Of a stretch of DNA of 50,403 nt, positions 26,636 through 35,869 are shown one piece after another. The notes under the pieces were generated by a model. That model saw nothing but the letters and a program-made list of their open reading frames with translations. It was not told the origin of the DNA and did not search any database. A program made the position numbers and the translations under genes. The DNA comes from Acidobacteriota bacterium. Lineage in GTDB: Bacteria; Acidobacteriota; Terriglobia; Acidiferrales; UBA7541. Position 1 is the first letter of the stretch. Each line of letters starts with the position of its first letter. The stretch is taken from NCBI GenBank assembly GCA_003224145.1, contig QHYN01000205.1, positions 1 through 50,403 of the forward strand, in the 5' to 3' direction.

Positions 26636-28480
26636 ATGAGATCGAGGCAAAAAATCGGCGCGATTGCGCTGGTGCTCCTCCTGGGCACCGCCGTTTACGG
26701 CTTAATCCGCACTGCGCAGCCCCCCCGCGCGCCGCGAAACACGGGCGGTGTTCCAGGAGCCGCGCACGCTTCCGCCGTCGACCAGACTCCAATTCTCACG
26801 GCGCTCAAATTAGCGCAAATGGCCGCAACGGCCGAGGAGCTGCCATTTGCACAGGAGGCGCTGCGCATTGCCGATCATGAGATGGATCTGGCCTACGCAG
26901 CGGCGGAGCGCGAACTCGAGGAGCATCCGGCTCCACTGAGCGCCGACGCGAAAAAGATCCAGGAACGGCTGAAACAGGCGGAGGATGCGCTGGACGCGGA
27001 CAACACACAGGTCGCGCGGCTGACCGCCGAGGAAGCCAAGGCTACTGGCGCAAAAAAGGACGCATTGGACGATCAACTTGTCTTGGCTACAGCTCACCAG
27101 GAGGAACATCAGGACGAAGTGGATGACGCGAAGGAGGATTTAGCCCGTGCGGGCGGCGATCCAAACGCCCGCATCGAAGCCATGGTCCAGGAACATAAAG
27201 CTTCTTCGCAGGCGATTGATAACTTGCACATCGGAGTCAGCACGGCCGTCGAAGAGCGAGGCCTGCTTCATCGCTACACCCAATGGTCGGCTCTGCATCA
27301 GAAGCAGGCTCTCTTGTGGGAAGCGAAACAGCAGGCGGAGTCCTCGGCCGCGTCTTTTTCGGCGAAGCACAATGCGCTGGACGCGCAGGTCGAGGCAGAA
27401 AAAAAGAGCGTGTCGCATTCCGCTGAAACTCCGAGCGCCGCCGAATCCTCCACCGGCGAGGGAACGCCCGCGAAACTAAGACGAGAAGATTCCGCAGCCC
27501 TGGTGAAAGCGGCCAAGCGGCGCGCCGCGAGTCAGAAGACCCTCGCGTCGTGGGATAAAAGAATCGAGAATGAGAAACAACTTGCCGAAAACTATGGGAA
27601 ATGGATCGGCGTGTTGGCCGCAAAACAACGCGCGGTTCTGCACGCCGCGCTGATCGGTGTCATCACCATTCTCGGCATTTTGCTCATTGGAATCTTTTTT
27701 GATTCGTGGCTCGAGCGGCTTCTCGGCAAGCTATCGCTAGATCGCCGCCAAGTCGAAACATTGCGCACCGTAACGCGCGTTGCGGTGCAAGTGTTTGCGG
27801 TGCTTTTTATCTTGCTCGTGATTTTCGGGCCGCCGGGACAGCTTGGCACGGTTCTGGGGCTCGCCGGCGCCGGCCTTACCGTGGCACTCAAGGATTTCAT
27901 CGTCGGCTTCCTCGGCTGGTTCGTGCTAATGGGGAAAAACGGCATCCGCCTCGGCGATTGGGTGGAAATCAATGGCGTGACCGGCGAAGTGGTCGAGCTT
28001 GGTATGTTCCACACCGTTTTGCTGGAGACCGGCAACTGGACCGATTCCGGTCATCCGACCGGCCGGCGTGTGACCTTCACCAACAGCTTCGCCATCGAAG
28101 GCCACTATTTTAATTTCTCGACTTCCGGCCAGTGGCTGTGGGATGAATTGCAAGTGGTGCTTCCTACCGGGCGGGATCCGTATCCGATCATCGATGCGAT
28201 TCAGAAGAAGGTCGCTGAAGCGACGACCGAGAGCGCAAAGCAGGCCGAGCACGAATGGAAAAGCGCAGCCCGATCTCGAGACATGAGCTCGCTGACGGCT
28301 GCGCCGGCGATCAATGTCAAGCCCGTGGTTGGCGGGGTCGAGATTGCCGTGCGTTATGTCACGCGCGCCAACGAGCGCTACCAGTTGCGCGCCAAACTCT
28401 ATCAGGCAGCGGTCGATCTCCTCGGGCAGAAATCAGTGGCCTCGCCGGCCGCCCCGGTGGCCCGCCCATCTTCCGACTAG
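26636..28480 (+). CDS. MscS-family channel with long periplasmic coiled coil
   Basis: A 614-residue membrane protein. An N-terminal hydrophobic segment (residues about 8-25) precedes a long Ala/Glu/Lys-rich helical region (about 70-330) that would be extracytoplasmic. Three membrane helices follow, the last being the pore helix GTVLGLAGAGLTVALKDFIV, then the MscS beta-domain with IRLGDWVEINGVTGEVVELGMFHT and VTFTNSFAIEG. It is likely a mechanosensitive or osmotically gated channel. Starts at ATG 26636 (TTG 26630 possible). Its TAG stop lies in the CTAG flank of a mini-element. Confidence 0.85.
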   Translation: MRSRQKIGAIALVLLLGTAVYGLIRTAQPPRAPRNTGGVPGAAHASAVDQTPILTALKLAQMAATAEELPFAQEALRIADHEMDLAYAAAERELEEHPAPLSADAKKIQERLKQAEDALDADNTQVARLTAEEAKATGAKKDALDDQLVLATAHQEEHQDEVDDAKEDLARAGGDPNARIEAMVQEHKASSQAIDNLHIGVSTAVEERGLLHRYTQWSALHQKQALLWEAKQQAESSAASFSAKHNALDAQVEAEKKSVSHSAETPSAAESSTGEGTPAKLRREDSAALVKAAKRRAASQKTLASWDKRIENEKQLAENYGKWIGVLAAKQRAVLHAALIGVITILGILLIGIFFDSWLERLLGKLSLDRRQVETLRTVTRVAVQVFAVLFILLVIFGPPGQLGTVLGLAGAGLTVALKDFIVGFLGWFVLMGKNGIRLGDWVEINGVTGEVVELGMFHTVLLETGNWTDSGHPTGRRVTFTNSFAIEGHYFNFSTSGQWLWDELQVVLPTGRDPYPIIDAIQKKVAEATTESAKQAEHEWKSAARSRDMSSLTAAPAINVKPVVGGVEIAVRYVTRANERYQLRAKLYQAAVDLLGQKSVASPAAPVARPSSD

Positions 28481-28584
28481 TGCCGTTCCAACTTATTACG
28501 ACAAGGCCCCGTCCAAACCGCATCCACCAAACCGGCAAGGATAGAGTTTTTCGCTTTTGCTGCATTTAGTTGGAACGGCACTAG
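28477..28584. mobile_element. MITE-like 100-bp element with CTAG flanks
   Basis: Perfect 17-bp inverted repeats, CTAGTGCCGTTCCAACT at 28477-28493 and its complement at 28568-28584, enclose 74 bp. Because CTAG is its own complement, the element can be read as 100 bp (28481-28580) with 13-bp terminal repeats and a 4-bp CTAG target duplication, as for some IS5-like transposons. The inside holds no ORF. The MscS stop codon lies in the left CTAG and is preserved with or without the insertion. Confidence 0.6.
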
Positions 28585-28602
28585 ACGGCGCGATCTCGAA
28601 GC

Positions 28603-29913
28603 TTATCGAATGAGTTGGCGCGCCCGGATAGCCGACACTGTTGCTCCCGTGTAGAGCAGTGCCAACAGCGCGTACCCGGCGACCAGACCCGCTCCCTGCG
28701 CAACCCAGCCAAGCGCAAAGCTCATCAGGAGCTGCACGACAGTCGTCAGAATGGCCATCGCCGATTGCGTCCGGCCCATGAAATGCCTCGGCACTATCGA
28801 CATCAGCGAAGACTGCGCCACCACGCCGCCCAGGGCGCGGCAGGATCCGAAAAGCACCTGCATCATCACCGCCCCTGCGAGAAAGGCAACGAATGGAGTC
28901 GCCATGTGGCCCGCCGCAAGAACGGCGCAGGCCGCCACGTAGAGCGGCATGCGCTTGGCGCCGGGAAGCTGGCTGGCAATCAAGCCACCGCAGATCGCGC
29001 CGGTAGCCCAGCCTGCTTCCAGAAAGCCCAGACCACGCGGGCCGGCACGAAGAATGTCGTTTGCCAGGGCCACCAGCACAACGTTGGCGCTGACTACGCC
29101 CGCCATCATGATGGAATGCGTTACGCCGAGCGCACGTACCAACGGCTGCTGCCTCAGATAGGCGAAGCCTTCGCGCATGTCTGCGTAGACGGCGAGCGAA
29201 AGCCCAGCCTCCGCTACCTCCGGGACTTCTCCGCTTTCCAGTGCCTCGGCCGTCGCCTCGGTCGCTTCGTTGAACTCCCGCGGATATTTTTGGCGGTCGC
29301 GCGGTGAAACATATCCCCGACGCATTCGGTACAGGCAATAGCCCGAAACGAAATAGGTGGCGCCATCGATCGCCAGGATGCCGGCGATCCCGGCCGTATT
29401 GTAAATGAAACCCACGAACCCGCCGGCAATCAGCATTCCGCTCTGCACGCCGATCAACACGGCGGCATTTGCGCCAGTGAATTGACTTGAGGGAATGACT
29501 TCCTGAACCAGCGCGTTCACCGTAGCCCAATACATCGCAGAGCCAGTCCCGGTGATCAGCGTCATGCCATAGAGATGCCAGAGCTGCAGGTGCCCGCTCC
29601 AGGCGATGTAGCCGGTTAGTAGCACGAAGCAGCCGCGCACGAGATCGAGCAAGACGCCCAGGTAGCGCCTGTCAAAGCGGTCGATGAGTACGCCTCCGAG
29701 GAACGGCACGAAAAGACCCGGAACCGTCATCCCAATGACCTGCCAACTGACTTTGACGGTCGAGTGTGTCGTGGCGAGGATGTACCAACTCACCCCCGCA
29801 AAGTTCATGCCGCTGCCGAAGAGCGACACAAACATGGCGACAAAAAAATAGCGGAATCCTCGCTGCGCCCAGATTAGCGTCCAGTCGACTCGCTGTGTCG
29901 TCGCCGTTGCCAT
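28603..29913 (-). CDS. MFS transporter (enterobactin exporter EntS-like fold)
   Basis: A 436-residue protein with about 12 membrane helices. It opens with LIWAQRGFRYFFVAMFVSLFG and has the MFS motif-A-like loop GGVLIDRFDRRY after helix 2, plus a charged central loop (about residues 190-235). This layout fits MFS_3-type exporters of the EntS/macrolide class; substrate unknown. Start ATG 29913 is preferred over upstream extensions lacking homology. It faces the MscS gene across the MITE-like element and is divergent from the DUF3052-like gene. Confidence 0.85.
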   Translation of the reverse strand: MATATTQRVDWTLIWAQRGFRYFFVAMFVSLFGSGMNFAGVSWYILATTHSTVKVSWQVIGMTVPGLFVPFLGGVLIDRFDRRYLGVLLDLVRGCFVLLTGYIAWSGHLQLWHLYGMTLITGTGSAMYWATVNALVQEVIPSSQFTGANAAVLIGVQSGMLIAGGFVGFIYNTAGIAGILAIDGATYFVSGYCLYRMRRGYVSPRDRQKYPREFNEATEATAEALESGEVPEVAEAGLSLAVYADMREGFAYLRQQPLVRALGVTHSIMMAGVVSANVVLVALANDILRAGPRGLGFLEAGWATGAICGGLIASQLPGAKRMPLYVAACAVLAAGHMATPFVAFLAGAVMMQVLFGSCRALGGVVAQSSLMSIVPRHFMGRTQSAMAILTTVVQLLMSFALGWVAQGAGLVAGYALLALLYTGATVSAIRARQLIR

Positions 29914-30011
29914 GGAGCCCTTTAGCTTACTATTGTGGACAGCATCGATGCGGGTACGCGCCGTCGAAGAGTTACGCGTTTCCGACAAATTGGCCGGACA
30001 GGTGAGGCGCC

Positions 30012-30620
30012 GTGGGAAATGAGCTGAAATGCAACGTCATGTTTGGCAAACAAGAATCGCTGGGGAAAGCCTTGCTCGAAACGAACGAGATTCTTTTCCG
30101 CGGCGATTTTCGGCTGAAAATACCGTTTTCCAGTATCCAATCAGCGAAAGCTGTGGATGGCGAACTGCGCTTGCAGATCGCACAGGGTCTCGCTATTTTT
30201 CAGCTCAGCGCCGCGGCGGAAAAATGGCGCGAGAAAATCCTTCATCCTAAATCGCGAATCGAAAAGCTCGGCGTAAAGCCCGGCGCAAAGATCTCCTTGT
30301 TCGGAGATTTCGATCCGGACTTTCTCCGTGAAGTTGGCGCTCTCACCAAGTCTGTGATCAAAGACAAAGCCGCTGTGGATTCGGATTGCATTTTCTTCGC
30401 CGCGGATTCAAAAGAAGACCTCGGCGCGCTGCCCAAGATTGCGAAATCGATGCAGGGCGCGGCTGCTCTCTGGGTTGTCTATCCGAAAGGCATGAAACAC
30501 ATCACCGAAAATGATGTGCTGGCGGCCGGCCGAAGGGTCGGCCTGAAAGATGTAAAAGTCGTCGGCTTCTCCTCTACGCACACCGCGCTGAAATTTGTGA
30601 TCCCACTGTCCCGGCGATAG
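30012..30620 (+). CDS. DUF3052-like protein
   Basis: A 202-residue cytosolic protein without signal or membrane segments. The second half resembles DUF3052: KLGVKPGAKISLFGDFD, DCIFFAADSKEDLGALPKI, ALWVVYPKGMKHITENDV and GLKDVKVVGFSSTHTALKFV. The first ~85 residues (LGKALLETNEILFRGDFR) look like a separate small beta domain of unknown function. Start GTG 30012 has AGGTGAGG upstream; ATG 30039 is an alternative. The function of the family is not known. A hairpin overlaps its stop codon. Confidence 0.65.
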   Translation: MGNELKCNVMFGKQESLGKALLETNEILFRGDFRLKIPFSSIQSAKAVDGELRLQIAQGLAIFQLSAAAEKWREKILHPKSRIEKLGVKPGAKISLFGDFDPDFLREVGALTKSVIKDKAAVDSDCIFFAADSKEDLGALPKIAKSMQGAAALWVVYPKGMKHITENDVLAAGRRVGLKDVKVVGFSSTHTALKFVIPLSRR

Positions 30621-30634
30621 CCGGCTCTTTCTTC
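30611..30634 (+). terminator. Likely terminator overlapping a stop codon
   Basis: CCGGC/GCCGG with a GATA loop (30611-30624) followed by the T-rich CTCTTTCTTC. The TAG stop of the DUF3052-like gene is inside the hairpin. The stem is only five base pairs. Confidence 0.4.
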
Positions 30635-30697
30635 ATCACAGGAAATTGTCGCCAATTTCGAGTTTCGCTTTTCCATTTTCACCTCTAAGATGGCTGC

Positions 30698-31397
30698 ATG
30701 AGCGCTTTGCTCGAGGTGCGCGGGCTCACGGTGGAACTGCCCACCGCCGAAGGGTGGGTGCGGCCGGTAAACGAAGTATCGCTGAGCATCAACGCGGGCG
30801 AATCGCTGGGCCTAGTCGGCGAATCCGGAAGCGGCAAGACGATGCTTTCGCTGGCGATGATGGGACTGCTTCCACCGGGCGCGCGAGTCAGTGGCGAGGC
30901 GACGCTGGGGGCCGAATTGCCAGTAAAAAAATTGACCGCGCTGAGTGAGCGGGAATGGCGCGAAGTGCGCGGTGGCCGGATTGCCATGATCTTTCAGGAG
31001 CCTATGACCTCGTTGAATCCGGTAACGCGCATCGGCGCGCAGGTTGAAGAAGCCATCCGCGCGCACCACCCTCAACTCTCATCCAGCGAAGTCAAGCGCA
31101 AGACCCTCGAGTCCTTGCGCCTCCCCGCTATCCCTGAACTCGAGGTCCGCGCCGGACAATTTCCGCACCAGCTTTCCGGCGGTCTTCGCCAGCGCGCCAT
31201 GATTGCCATGGCTCTTTCGGCGGGGTCCGCCGCTGCTGATCGCCGACGAGCCGACGACTGCGCTCGACGTTACCGTGCAAAAACAAATTCTGGCCTTCCT
31301 GGACCGTCTCCGCCGCGAACTTCAACTCGGCTTGCTCTTCATTAATCCCTACACGCGCGAACTGCTCGCCGCCGTCCCGGAACTTCCCCGTGCCTGA
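30698..31397 (+). pseudogene. Decayed oligopeptide ABC transporter ATPase (OppD/DppD-like)
   Basis: The first frame (30698 onward) has a good ATPase N-terminus: Walker A GESGSGKTM, Q-loop IFQEPMTSLNPV and signature [15 protein letters not shown]. At a GGGG run (31222-31225) an extra base shifts the frame; the continuation [20 protein letters not shown] (Walker B, D-loop) is in the +1-shifted frame up to 31397. There, LLFI is joined directly to [14 protein letters not shown], so about 50 residues including the switch histidine are missing, and the C-terminus is short. The frameshift alone might be a sequencing error, but the internal deletion supports real decay. No Opp permease genes are nearby. 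Confidence 0.8.
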
Positions 31398-31554
31398 TCC
31401 GTCCTTCTCCGCCCCTCCGTGCGCTTTTCTTGAATCGGCTGTTAACTCGACCCTCCATCGCGGTACAATCCCCGCGCTGAAATATTCCCCTGGTGCCCGT
31501 ACGTACTGCTTTCAAGAACCCGCATTACGCAGTTTTGTGGTGGAGGATTCCTCG

Positions 31555-32301
31555 ATGGCAACAACTCCCACTCCTGCGCCGGAGGCGCAAGCGACGCTGA
31601 GTCCGTTCGGCCGCGTCATCGGCGTTCTCTTCTCGCCGGGAAAAACGTTTGAAGACGTCGTTCGAAAGCCTGGCTGGATAACGCCCGTTCTTGTTTCCAC
31701 GCTGTTGAGCATCATCTCCGTCGTCGCGCTGAACCAGAGGATGAACTGGCGCGACTACATCGTCCAGCAAATGGAAAAGAACCCTCGCACGGCGCAAATG
31801 TCGGCCGATCAAAAGCAGCAGCAGGCTGAAGTCGGCGTGAAATTCACGGTGGCAATCGTTTACGTGGCGGGCGTCGTGGTGCCAGTCCTCTTCGCGCTAT
31901 TGGTCGGTCTCGTTATGATGGGCGCCTACAATCTTCTCGCCGGCGCAGGTGTAAGATTTGCCGCCGCATTCTCCATCGTTGCCCACGCCGCCTTGGTGGG
32001 TCTCGTCAGCACTCCGCTCTTTTTGCTGGTTTTGTTCTTAAAACCGCCTGGAACTATCGATCCCGAAAATCCCTTGGCCACCAACCTGGCCGCTTTGCTC
32101 CCTGAAGAATCCGCGAAGTGGCTGGTGGCACTTTGCAAGTCGTTCGACATTTTTGTGTTTTGGACACTAATCCTCCTGGCCATCGGATTTGCCGCGGTAA
32201 ATCCTAAAAAGTTGAAGGGCGCGAAGTCCTTCACGATTGCTTTCACCGTGTGGGCCGTTTACGTGGTGTGCCGAGTGGGCTGGGCCTTCATCTTCTCCTG
32301 A
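31555..32301 (+). CDS. Yip1-like integral membrane protein
   Basis: A 248-residue protein with a hydrophilic N-terminus (residues 1-40, containing GRVIGVLFSPGKTFEDVVRKPGW, typical of Yip1/YIPF-type bacterial proteins) and about five membrane helices (about 43-60, 100-130, 140-165, 200-215, 225-247). Function unknown. ATG 31555 is chosen because GGAGG lies eight bases upstream; the longer frame begins inside the preceding pseudogene. It is only 12 bp upstream of tgt and may be co-transcribed. Confidence 0.7.
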   Translation: MATTPTPAPEAQATLSPFGRVIGVLFSPGKTFEDVVRKPGWITPVLVSTLLSIISVVALNQRMNWRDYIVQQMEKNPRTAQMSADQKQQQAEVGVKFTVAIVYVAGVVVPVLFALLVGLVMMGAYNLLAGAGVRFAAAFSIVAHAALVGLVSTPLFLLVLFLKPPGTIDPENPLATNLAALLPEESAKWLVALCKSFDIFVFWTLILLAIGFAAVNPKKLKGAKSFTIAFTVWAVYVVCRVGWAFIFS

Positions 32302-32313
32302 TACACTCAGAGG

Positions 32314-33450
32314 GTGATTTTTTCTTTCGAAGTTTTGAAAACCGACACCACCGGGGCGCGTCGCGGCCGCATGACCACACCGCACGGCACCGTGGAGACG
32401 CCCTTCTTCCTGCCGGTGGGCACGCAGGCGACCGTTAAGGGCCTCACACAGGAAGCGCTCGAAGAACTCGGGGCAGAGATCCTCCTCGCAAATACCTATC
32501 ATCTTTATTTACGTCCGGGCCATGAACTCGTGCACAAGCTCGGCGGCTTGCACCAATTCATGTCCTGGCCCCGCGCCATTCTCACGGATTCCGGCGGGTA
32601 TCAAGTTTTCAGCCTCTCCGAACTTCGAAAAGTTACCGAGGAAGGCGTGCGCTTTCGCTCGCATCTAGACGGCTCCGAGCATCTTCTCACGCCGGAAAAA
32701 GCCGTCGAAATTCAGCTCGCACTCGGCTCGGACATCGCCATGGTGCTCGACGAATGCATTGAGACCCCCGCGCCCCGCGACAAAGCCGAAGCGGCCGTCA
32801 TGCGCACGACGGAATGGGCTCGCCGCGCCCGCGACTGCTTTCAAGAATGCGTCCGCCGCAATGGCGACCTTGCGCAACTGCAATTCGGCATCGTGCAAGG
32901 CGCAACCTTCGCGGACCTGCGACGCGAGAGCGCACGCCAGCTTCTCGATCTCGATTTTCGTGGCTACGCCGTTGGCGGCTTGGCCGTCGGCGAGCCCCAC
33001 GAGATGACTTGCGAAATGACCGCCGAAGTCACCGCGTTGCTTCCGAAAGGCCGCCCTCGTTACCTCATGGGTGTTGGCCGTCCCGAACAGATCGCTGATT
33101 ACGTCGCGCTGGGCATCGACATGATGGATTGCGTTCTTCCCACGCGCGCCGCCCGCCATGCTTGTCTGTACACCAGCGAGGGCCGCGTGCTCATCAAAAA
33201 CGCGCGCTATGCTCAGGATCAGCGCCCCATCGATCCGAAGTGCCGCTGTTCCGTCTGCCGCCGCTACACTCGTGCATATCTCCGTCATCTGTTCGCTGCC
33301 GGGGAACTGACGGGCGGCATCCTCGCCACCCACCACAACGTCCATTTTTACCTTGACATAATGCGCCAAATCCGTGAGGCTATCGAGTTTGGGAACCTAG
33401 CGAAATTCTCATCTGAGATGCACGCGCGCTATACTTCAGGTCAGGCCTGA
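32314..33450 (+). CDS. tgt: tRNA-guanine (queuine) transglycosylase
   Basis: Tgt exchanges guanine 34 of GUN-anticodon tRNAs for the queuosine precursor preQ1. The 378-residue protein has family length. It shows LANTYHLYLRPG, the general Asp92 in LTDSGGYQVFSL, the GYAVGGLAVGE phosphate-binding segment, the nucleophile Asp in MDCVLPTR, and the zinc site CRCSVC with the late His. Start is GTG 32314; AGAGG lies too close to be an ideal ribosome site, but homology begins at FEVLKTD right after. An intrinsic terminator follows the gene. yajC downstream is a classical tgt neighbour. Confidence 0.96.
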   Translation: MIFSFEVLKTDTTGARRGRMTTPHGTVETPFFLPVGTQATVKGLTQEALEELGAEILLANTYHLYLRPGHELVHKLGGLHQFMSWPRAILTDSGGYQVFSLSELRKVTEEGVRFRSHLDGSEHLLTPEKAVEIQLALGSDIAMVLDECIETPAPRDKAEAAVMRTTEWARRARDCFQECVRRNGDLAQLQFGIVQGATFADLRRESARQLLDLDFRGYAVGGLAVGEPHEMTCEMTAEVTALLPKGRPRYLMGVGRPEQIADYVALGIDMMDCVLPTRAARHACLYTSEGRVLIKNARYAQDQRPIDPKCRCSVCRRYTRAYLRHLFAAGELTGGILATHHNVHFYLDIMRQIREAIEFGNLAKFSSEMHARYTSGQA

Positions 33451-33462
33451 ACAGGGATTTAG

Positions 33463-33486
33463 CTCAGCCTTCAGGATTGAGTTTTT
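33463..33486 (+). terminator. Intrinsic terminator after tgt
   Basis: An eight-base-pair stem with one mismatch (33463-33481, loop TCA) is followed at once by TTTTT, 12 bp past the tgt stop. It would separate tgt from the yajC-sec operon. Confidence 0.55.
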
Positions 33487-33525
33487 GGTGCAAGCGCGCG
33501 AGCCATCCGCGGGGCATTAAGTCAG

Positions 33526-33542
33526 CCCCGACCCGGTCGGGG
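33526..33542. other. GC-rich hairpin between tgt and yajC
   Basis: CCCCGAC/GTCGGGG with a 3-base loop. No T-run follows. It lies in a 275-bp gap that otherwise shows only the terminator above; it could be a repeat or leader structure. Confidence 0.35.
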
Positions 33543-33725
33543 TTGCCCATATAGATGAAGAGGAAGTCGGTACAGTAGGGGAGCGGGCTTTTGGCCTGCG
33601 GCACGGTGTAGCTATCTCATTTCGATTTTTGGGTGGAGCGTTGGCTGAGCAGAATCCAAGAGCCAGGCACAAGATCCGAAAATTGAATAGTGAGAACTGA
33701 TAACTTAGGACGGGCTCAAAAGACG

Positions 33726-34046
33726 ATGATGGCAGCGATCATTCTGCAAGCTACAGGTGGGCAAGGCGGCGGCCTTGGGAGCATTTTGTTTCTGGTCCTG
33801 CCCATGATTCTCATTATGTACTTCATGGTTTTCAGGCCGCAGCAACAGCAGCGCAGGAAGGCACAGGAGATGCAGGCTGCGCTCAAAGCGGGCGATAAGG
33901 TGATCACCAGCGCGGGCATCTACGGCACCGTCAGCGGTGTCGATGGCGACTCGCTCATTCTCAAGATCTCCAGCGAACCGCAAGTGAAAATCCGCATCGC
34001 ACGTGCGGCGATTGCGCAAGTGGAGGCATCGGAAAATGCAAAATAA
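33726..34046 (+). CDS. yajC: Sec translocon accessory subunit YajC
   Basis: YajC forms a complex with SecD and SecF that helps Sec-dependent export. The 106-residue protein has one membrane helix (SILFLVLPMILIMYFMVFRP) followed by QQQQRRKAQEMQAALKAGDKVITSAGIYGTV, the family signature, and a small basic domain. ATG 33726 is preferred; the GTG at 33690 would add twelve polar residues. secD starts 39 bp downstream, so the three sec genes are probably one operon. Confidence 0.93.
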   Translation: MMAAIILQATGGQGGGLGSILFLVLPMILIMYFMVFRPQQQQRRKAQEMQAALKAGDKVITSAGIYGTVSGVDGDSLILKISSEPQVKIRIARAAIAQVEASENAK

Positions 34047-34085
34047 GTCCACCCTGCGCCTCATGACGCATCTCACTTCCTAGCC

Positions 34086-35717
34086 ATGAATCCTAATCTG
34101 AAATGGAAAGCGCTGTTCATCCTTGCCGTCATTCTCTTCTGTCTTTATTTTCTCTTTGGGTATCCGACGTTCCCCACCTCCCTCGCGCAGGTGAAGGAAA
34201 ACTTCAGTAAGCAGATCAAGCTGGGCCTCGACCTGCAGGGCGGCACCCACCTGATTCTCCAGGTCCAGGTGCAGGAAGCCGTTGCCCAGGAGACCGACAC
34301 CACCGTCGATCGCATCACCACCGCGCTGCGCAACAAGAACGTTCACTACGACGAAGTCCGCCGCGCCGACGATACCCACATTCTCGTGCGCAACATTGAT
34401 CCCTCGCAGTACTCCGTGTTGAGCGACATTGTGGGCACGCAATACAGCAACGTTTGGGATATGGCTCCTGCCGCCGGCGAAACCAACAGCTATACTCTGA
34501 CCCTTCGCCCCGGCGCCATCGCCGCGATTCAGGAACAAACCGTCACGCAATCCCTCGAGACCATCGCGCAACGCATCAATGCCCTCGGCCTTACGGAACC
34601 CACCATTCAGCTCCACGGCCGCAAGGACAATGAAATCCTCGTGCAATTGCCCGGCGTCGGCGACCCGGCGGAAGCGATACGCGTCATTCAGGCCGGCGGC
34701 CAGCTGGAGCTGAGGCTCGTCGAGGACCCAGCTACGTATCCTTCGGTGGCCGCTTATATGGCGCAGCACACCGTGCTTCCTGCTGGTACGGAGTTGCTTC
34801 CGGGGCGGAGCGAAAACCGCACTTCCAGTGGCGCATCCGATACAGGGGAGGTCTGGTACGTTGTGAGCCGTGCGCCCATTGTCACCGGCCGTGATTTGCG
34901 CAGCGCCGTTGAGACTCGCAACACCACGAATCCCGGCACCTGGCAGGTGAACTTTACCCTCTCGCCGGAAGCCGCACGGCGCTTCGGGCCCTTCACTCAG
35001 CAGAACATCGGCCGCAACATGGCCATTGTCCTCGATCACAAGGTCAATTCCGCACCGGTCATCAATGGCCGCATCGATGACTCAGGCATGATTGAAGGCA
35101 ACTTTAGTCAGGAAAGTGCTCACGAATTGGCGTTGGTCCTTCGTGCCGGTGCTCTTCCCGCGTCCATCAAGTATCTCGAAGAGCGGACGGTTGGGCCCTC
35201 GCTGGGTGCCGACTCGATTCGCCACGGCGTACAAGCCTCCGTTCTCAGCCTCATCGTCGTGATGCTCTTCATGCTCGTCTACTACCGGCTGTCGGGGGGC
35301 AACGCCGTGCTGGCCTTGATCCTCAACCTGGTCATTCTTCTCGCTGTCCTCGCGCTCTTCGGAGCTGTCTTGACCCTTCCCGGCATTGCCGGCGTTATCC
35401 TCACTATCGGCATGGGCGTGGACTCCAACGTTCTCGTCTTCGAGCGCGTCCGCGAAGAAATCCGCAACGGCAAATCCGCACCCGCGGCCGTGGACGCCGG
35501 CTTTGACAAAGCCTTTCTCACCATTATCGACACGCACGTGACGACGGTGGTCTCCGCTTTCTTCTTATTTCTCTTTGGAACTGGCCCGATCCGCGGGTTT
35601 GCCATCACCTTGACGATCGGTCTGATCGCGAACGTCTTCACCGCGATCTATGTCTCCAAAGCGATTTTCCATTATCACCTGACGAAGATGGACCGTCAGG
35701 CAGAATTGAGCATTTAA
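34086..35717 (+). CDS. secD: Protein translocase subunit SecD
   Basis: SecD uses the proton gradient with SecF to pull secreted proteins out of the Sec channel. The 543-residue protein begins with one helix (ALFILAVILFCLYFLFGYP) and IKLGLDLQGGTHLILQV, carries a large periplasmic part (about 55-350), and ends with the five-helix RND block: GPSLGADSIRHGVQAS, TLPGIAGVILTIGMGVDSNVLVFERVREE and TIGLIANVFTAIYVSKAIF. Conserved residues of the proton path (Asp and Arg of GVDSNVLVFERVREE) are intact. Confidence 0.97.
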   Translation: MNPNLKWKALFILAVILFCLYFLFGYPTFPTSLAQVKENFSKQIKLGLDLQGGTHLILQVQVQEAVAQETDTTVDRITTALRNKNVHYDEVRRADDTHILVRNIDPSQYSVLSDIVGTQYSNVWDMAPAAGETNSYTLTLRPGAIAAIQEQTVTQSLETIAQRINALGLTEPTIQLHGRKDNEILVQLPGVGDPAEAIRVIQAGGQLELRLVEDPATYPSVAAYMAQHTVLPAGTELLPGRSENRTSSGASDTGEVWYVVSRAPIVTGRDLRSAVETRNTTNPGTWQVNFTLSPEAARRFGPFTQQNIGRNMAIVLDHKVNSAPVINGRIDDSGMIEGNFSQESAHELALVLRAGALPASIKYLEERTVGPSLGADSIRHGVQASVLSLIVVMLFMLVYYRLSGGNAVLALILNLVILLAVLALFGAVLTLPGIAGVILTIGMGVDSNVLVFERVREEIRNGKSAPAAVDAGFDKAFLTIIDTHVTTVVSAFFLFLFGTGPIRGFAITLTIGLIANVFTAIYVSKAIFHYHLTKMDRQAELSI

Positions 35718-35745
35718 TGCGTACTAGAACTCCTGGCGCACGCGG

Positions 35746-35776
35746 CCCACTTCCTTCATTACTAATGGGGAGTGGG
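35746..35776 (+). other. Stem-loop between secD and secF
   Basis: CCCACTTCC (35746-35754) pairs with 35768-35776 with one wobble, in the 152-bp gap. No T-run follows. It may adjust secF expression or mRNA stability. Confidence 0.3.
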
Positions 35777-35869
35777 TTCTGGTTGCTGACTCCGCTACCT
35801 TAGTCGGATGGCTCCGCGCCGGGAACATTTTGTAGCCTTCGGTGTCTAAGGGAGGGACGTAAAATAGAC

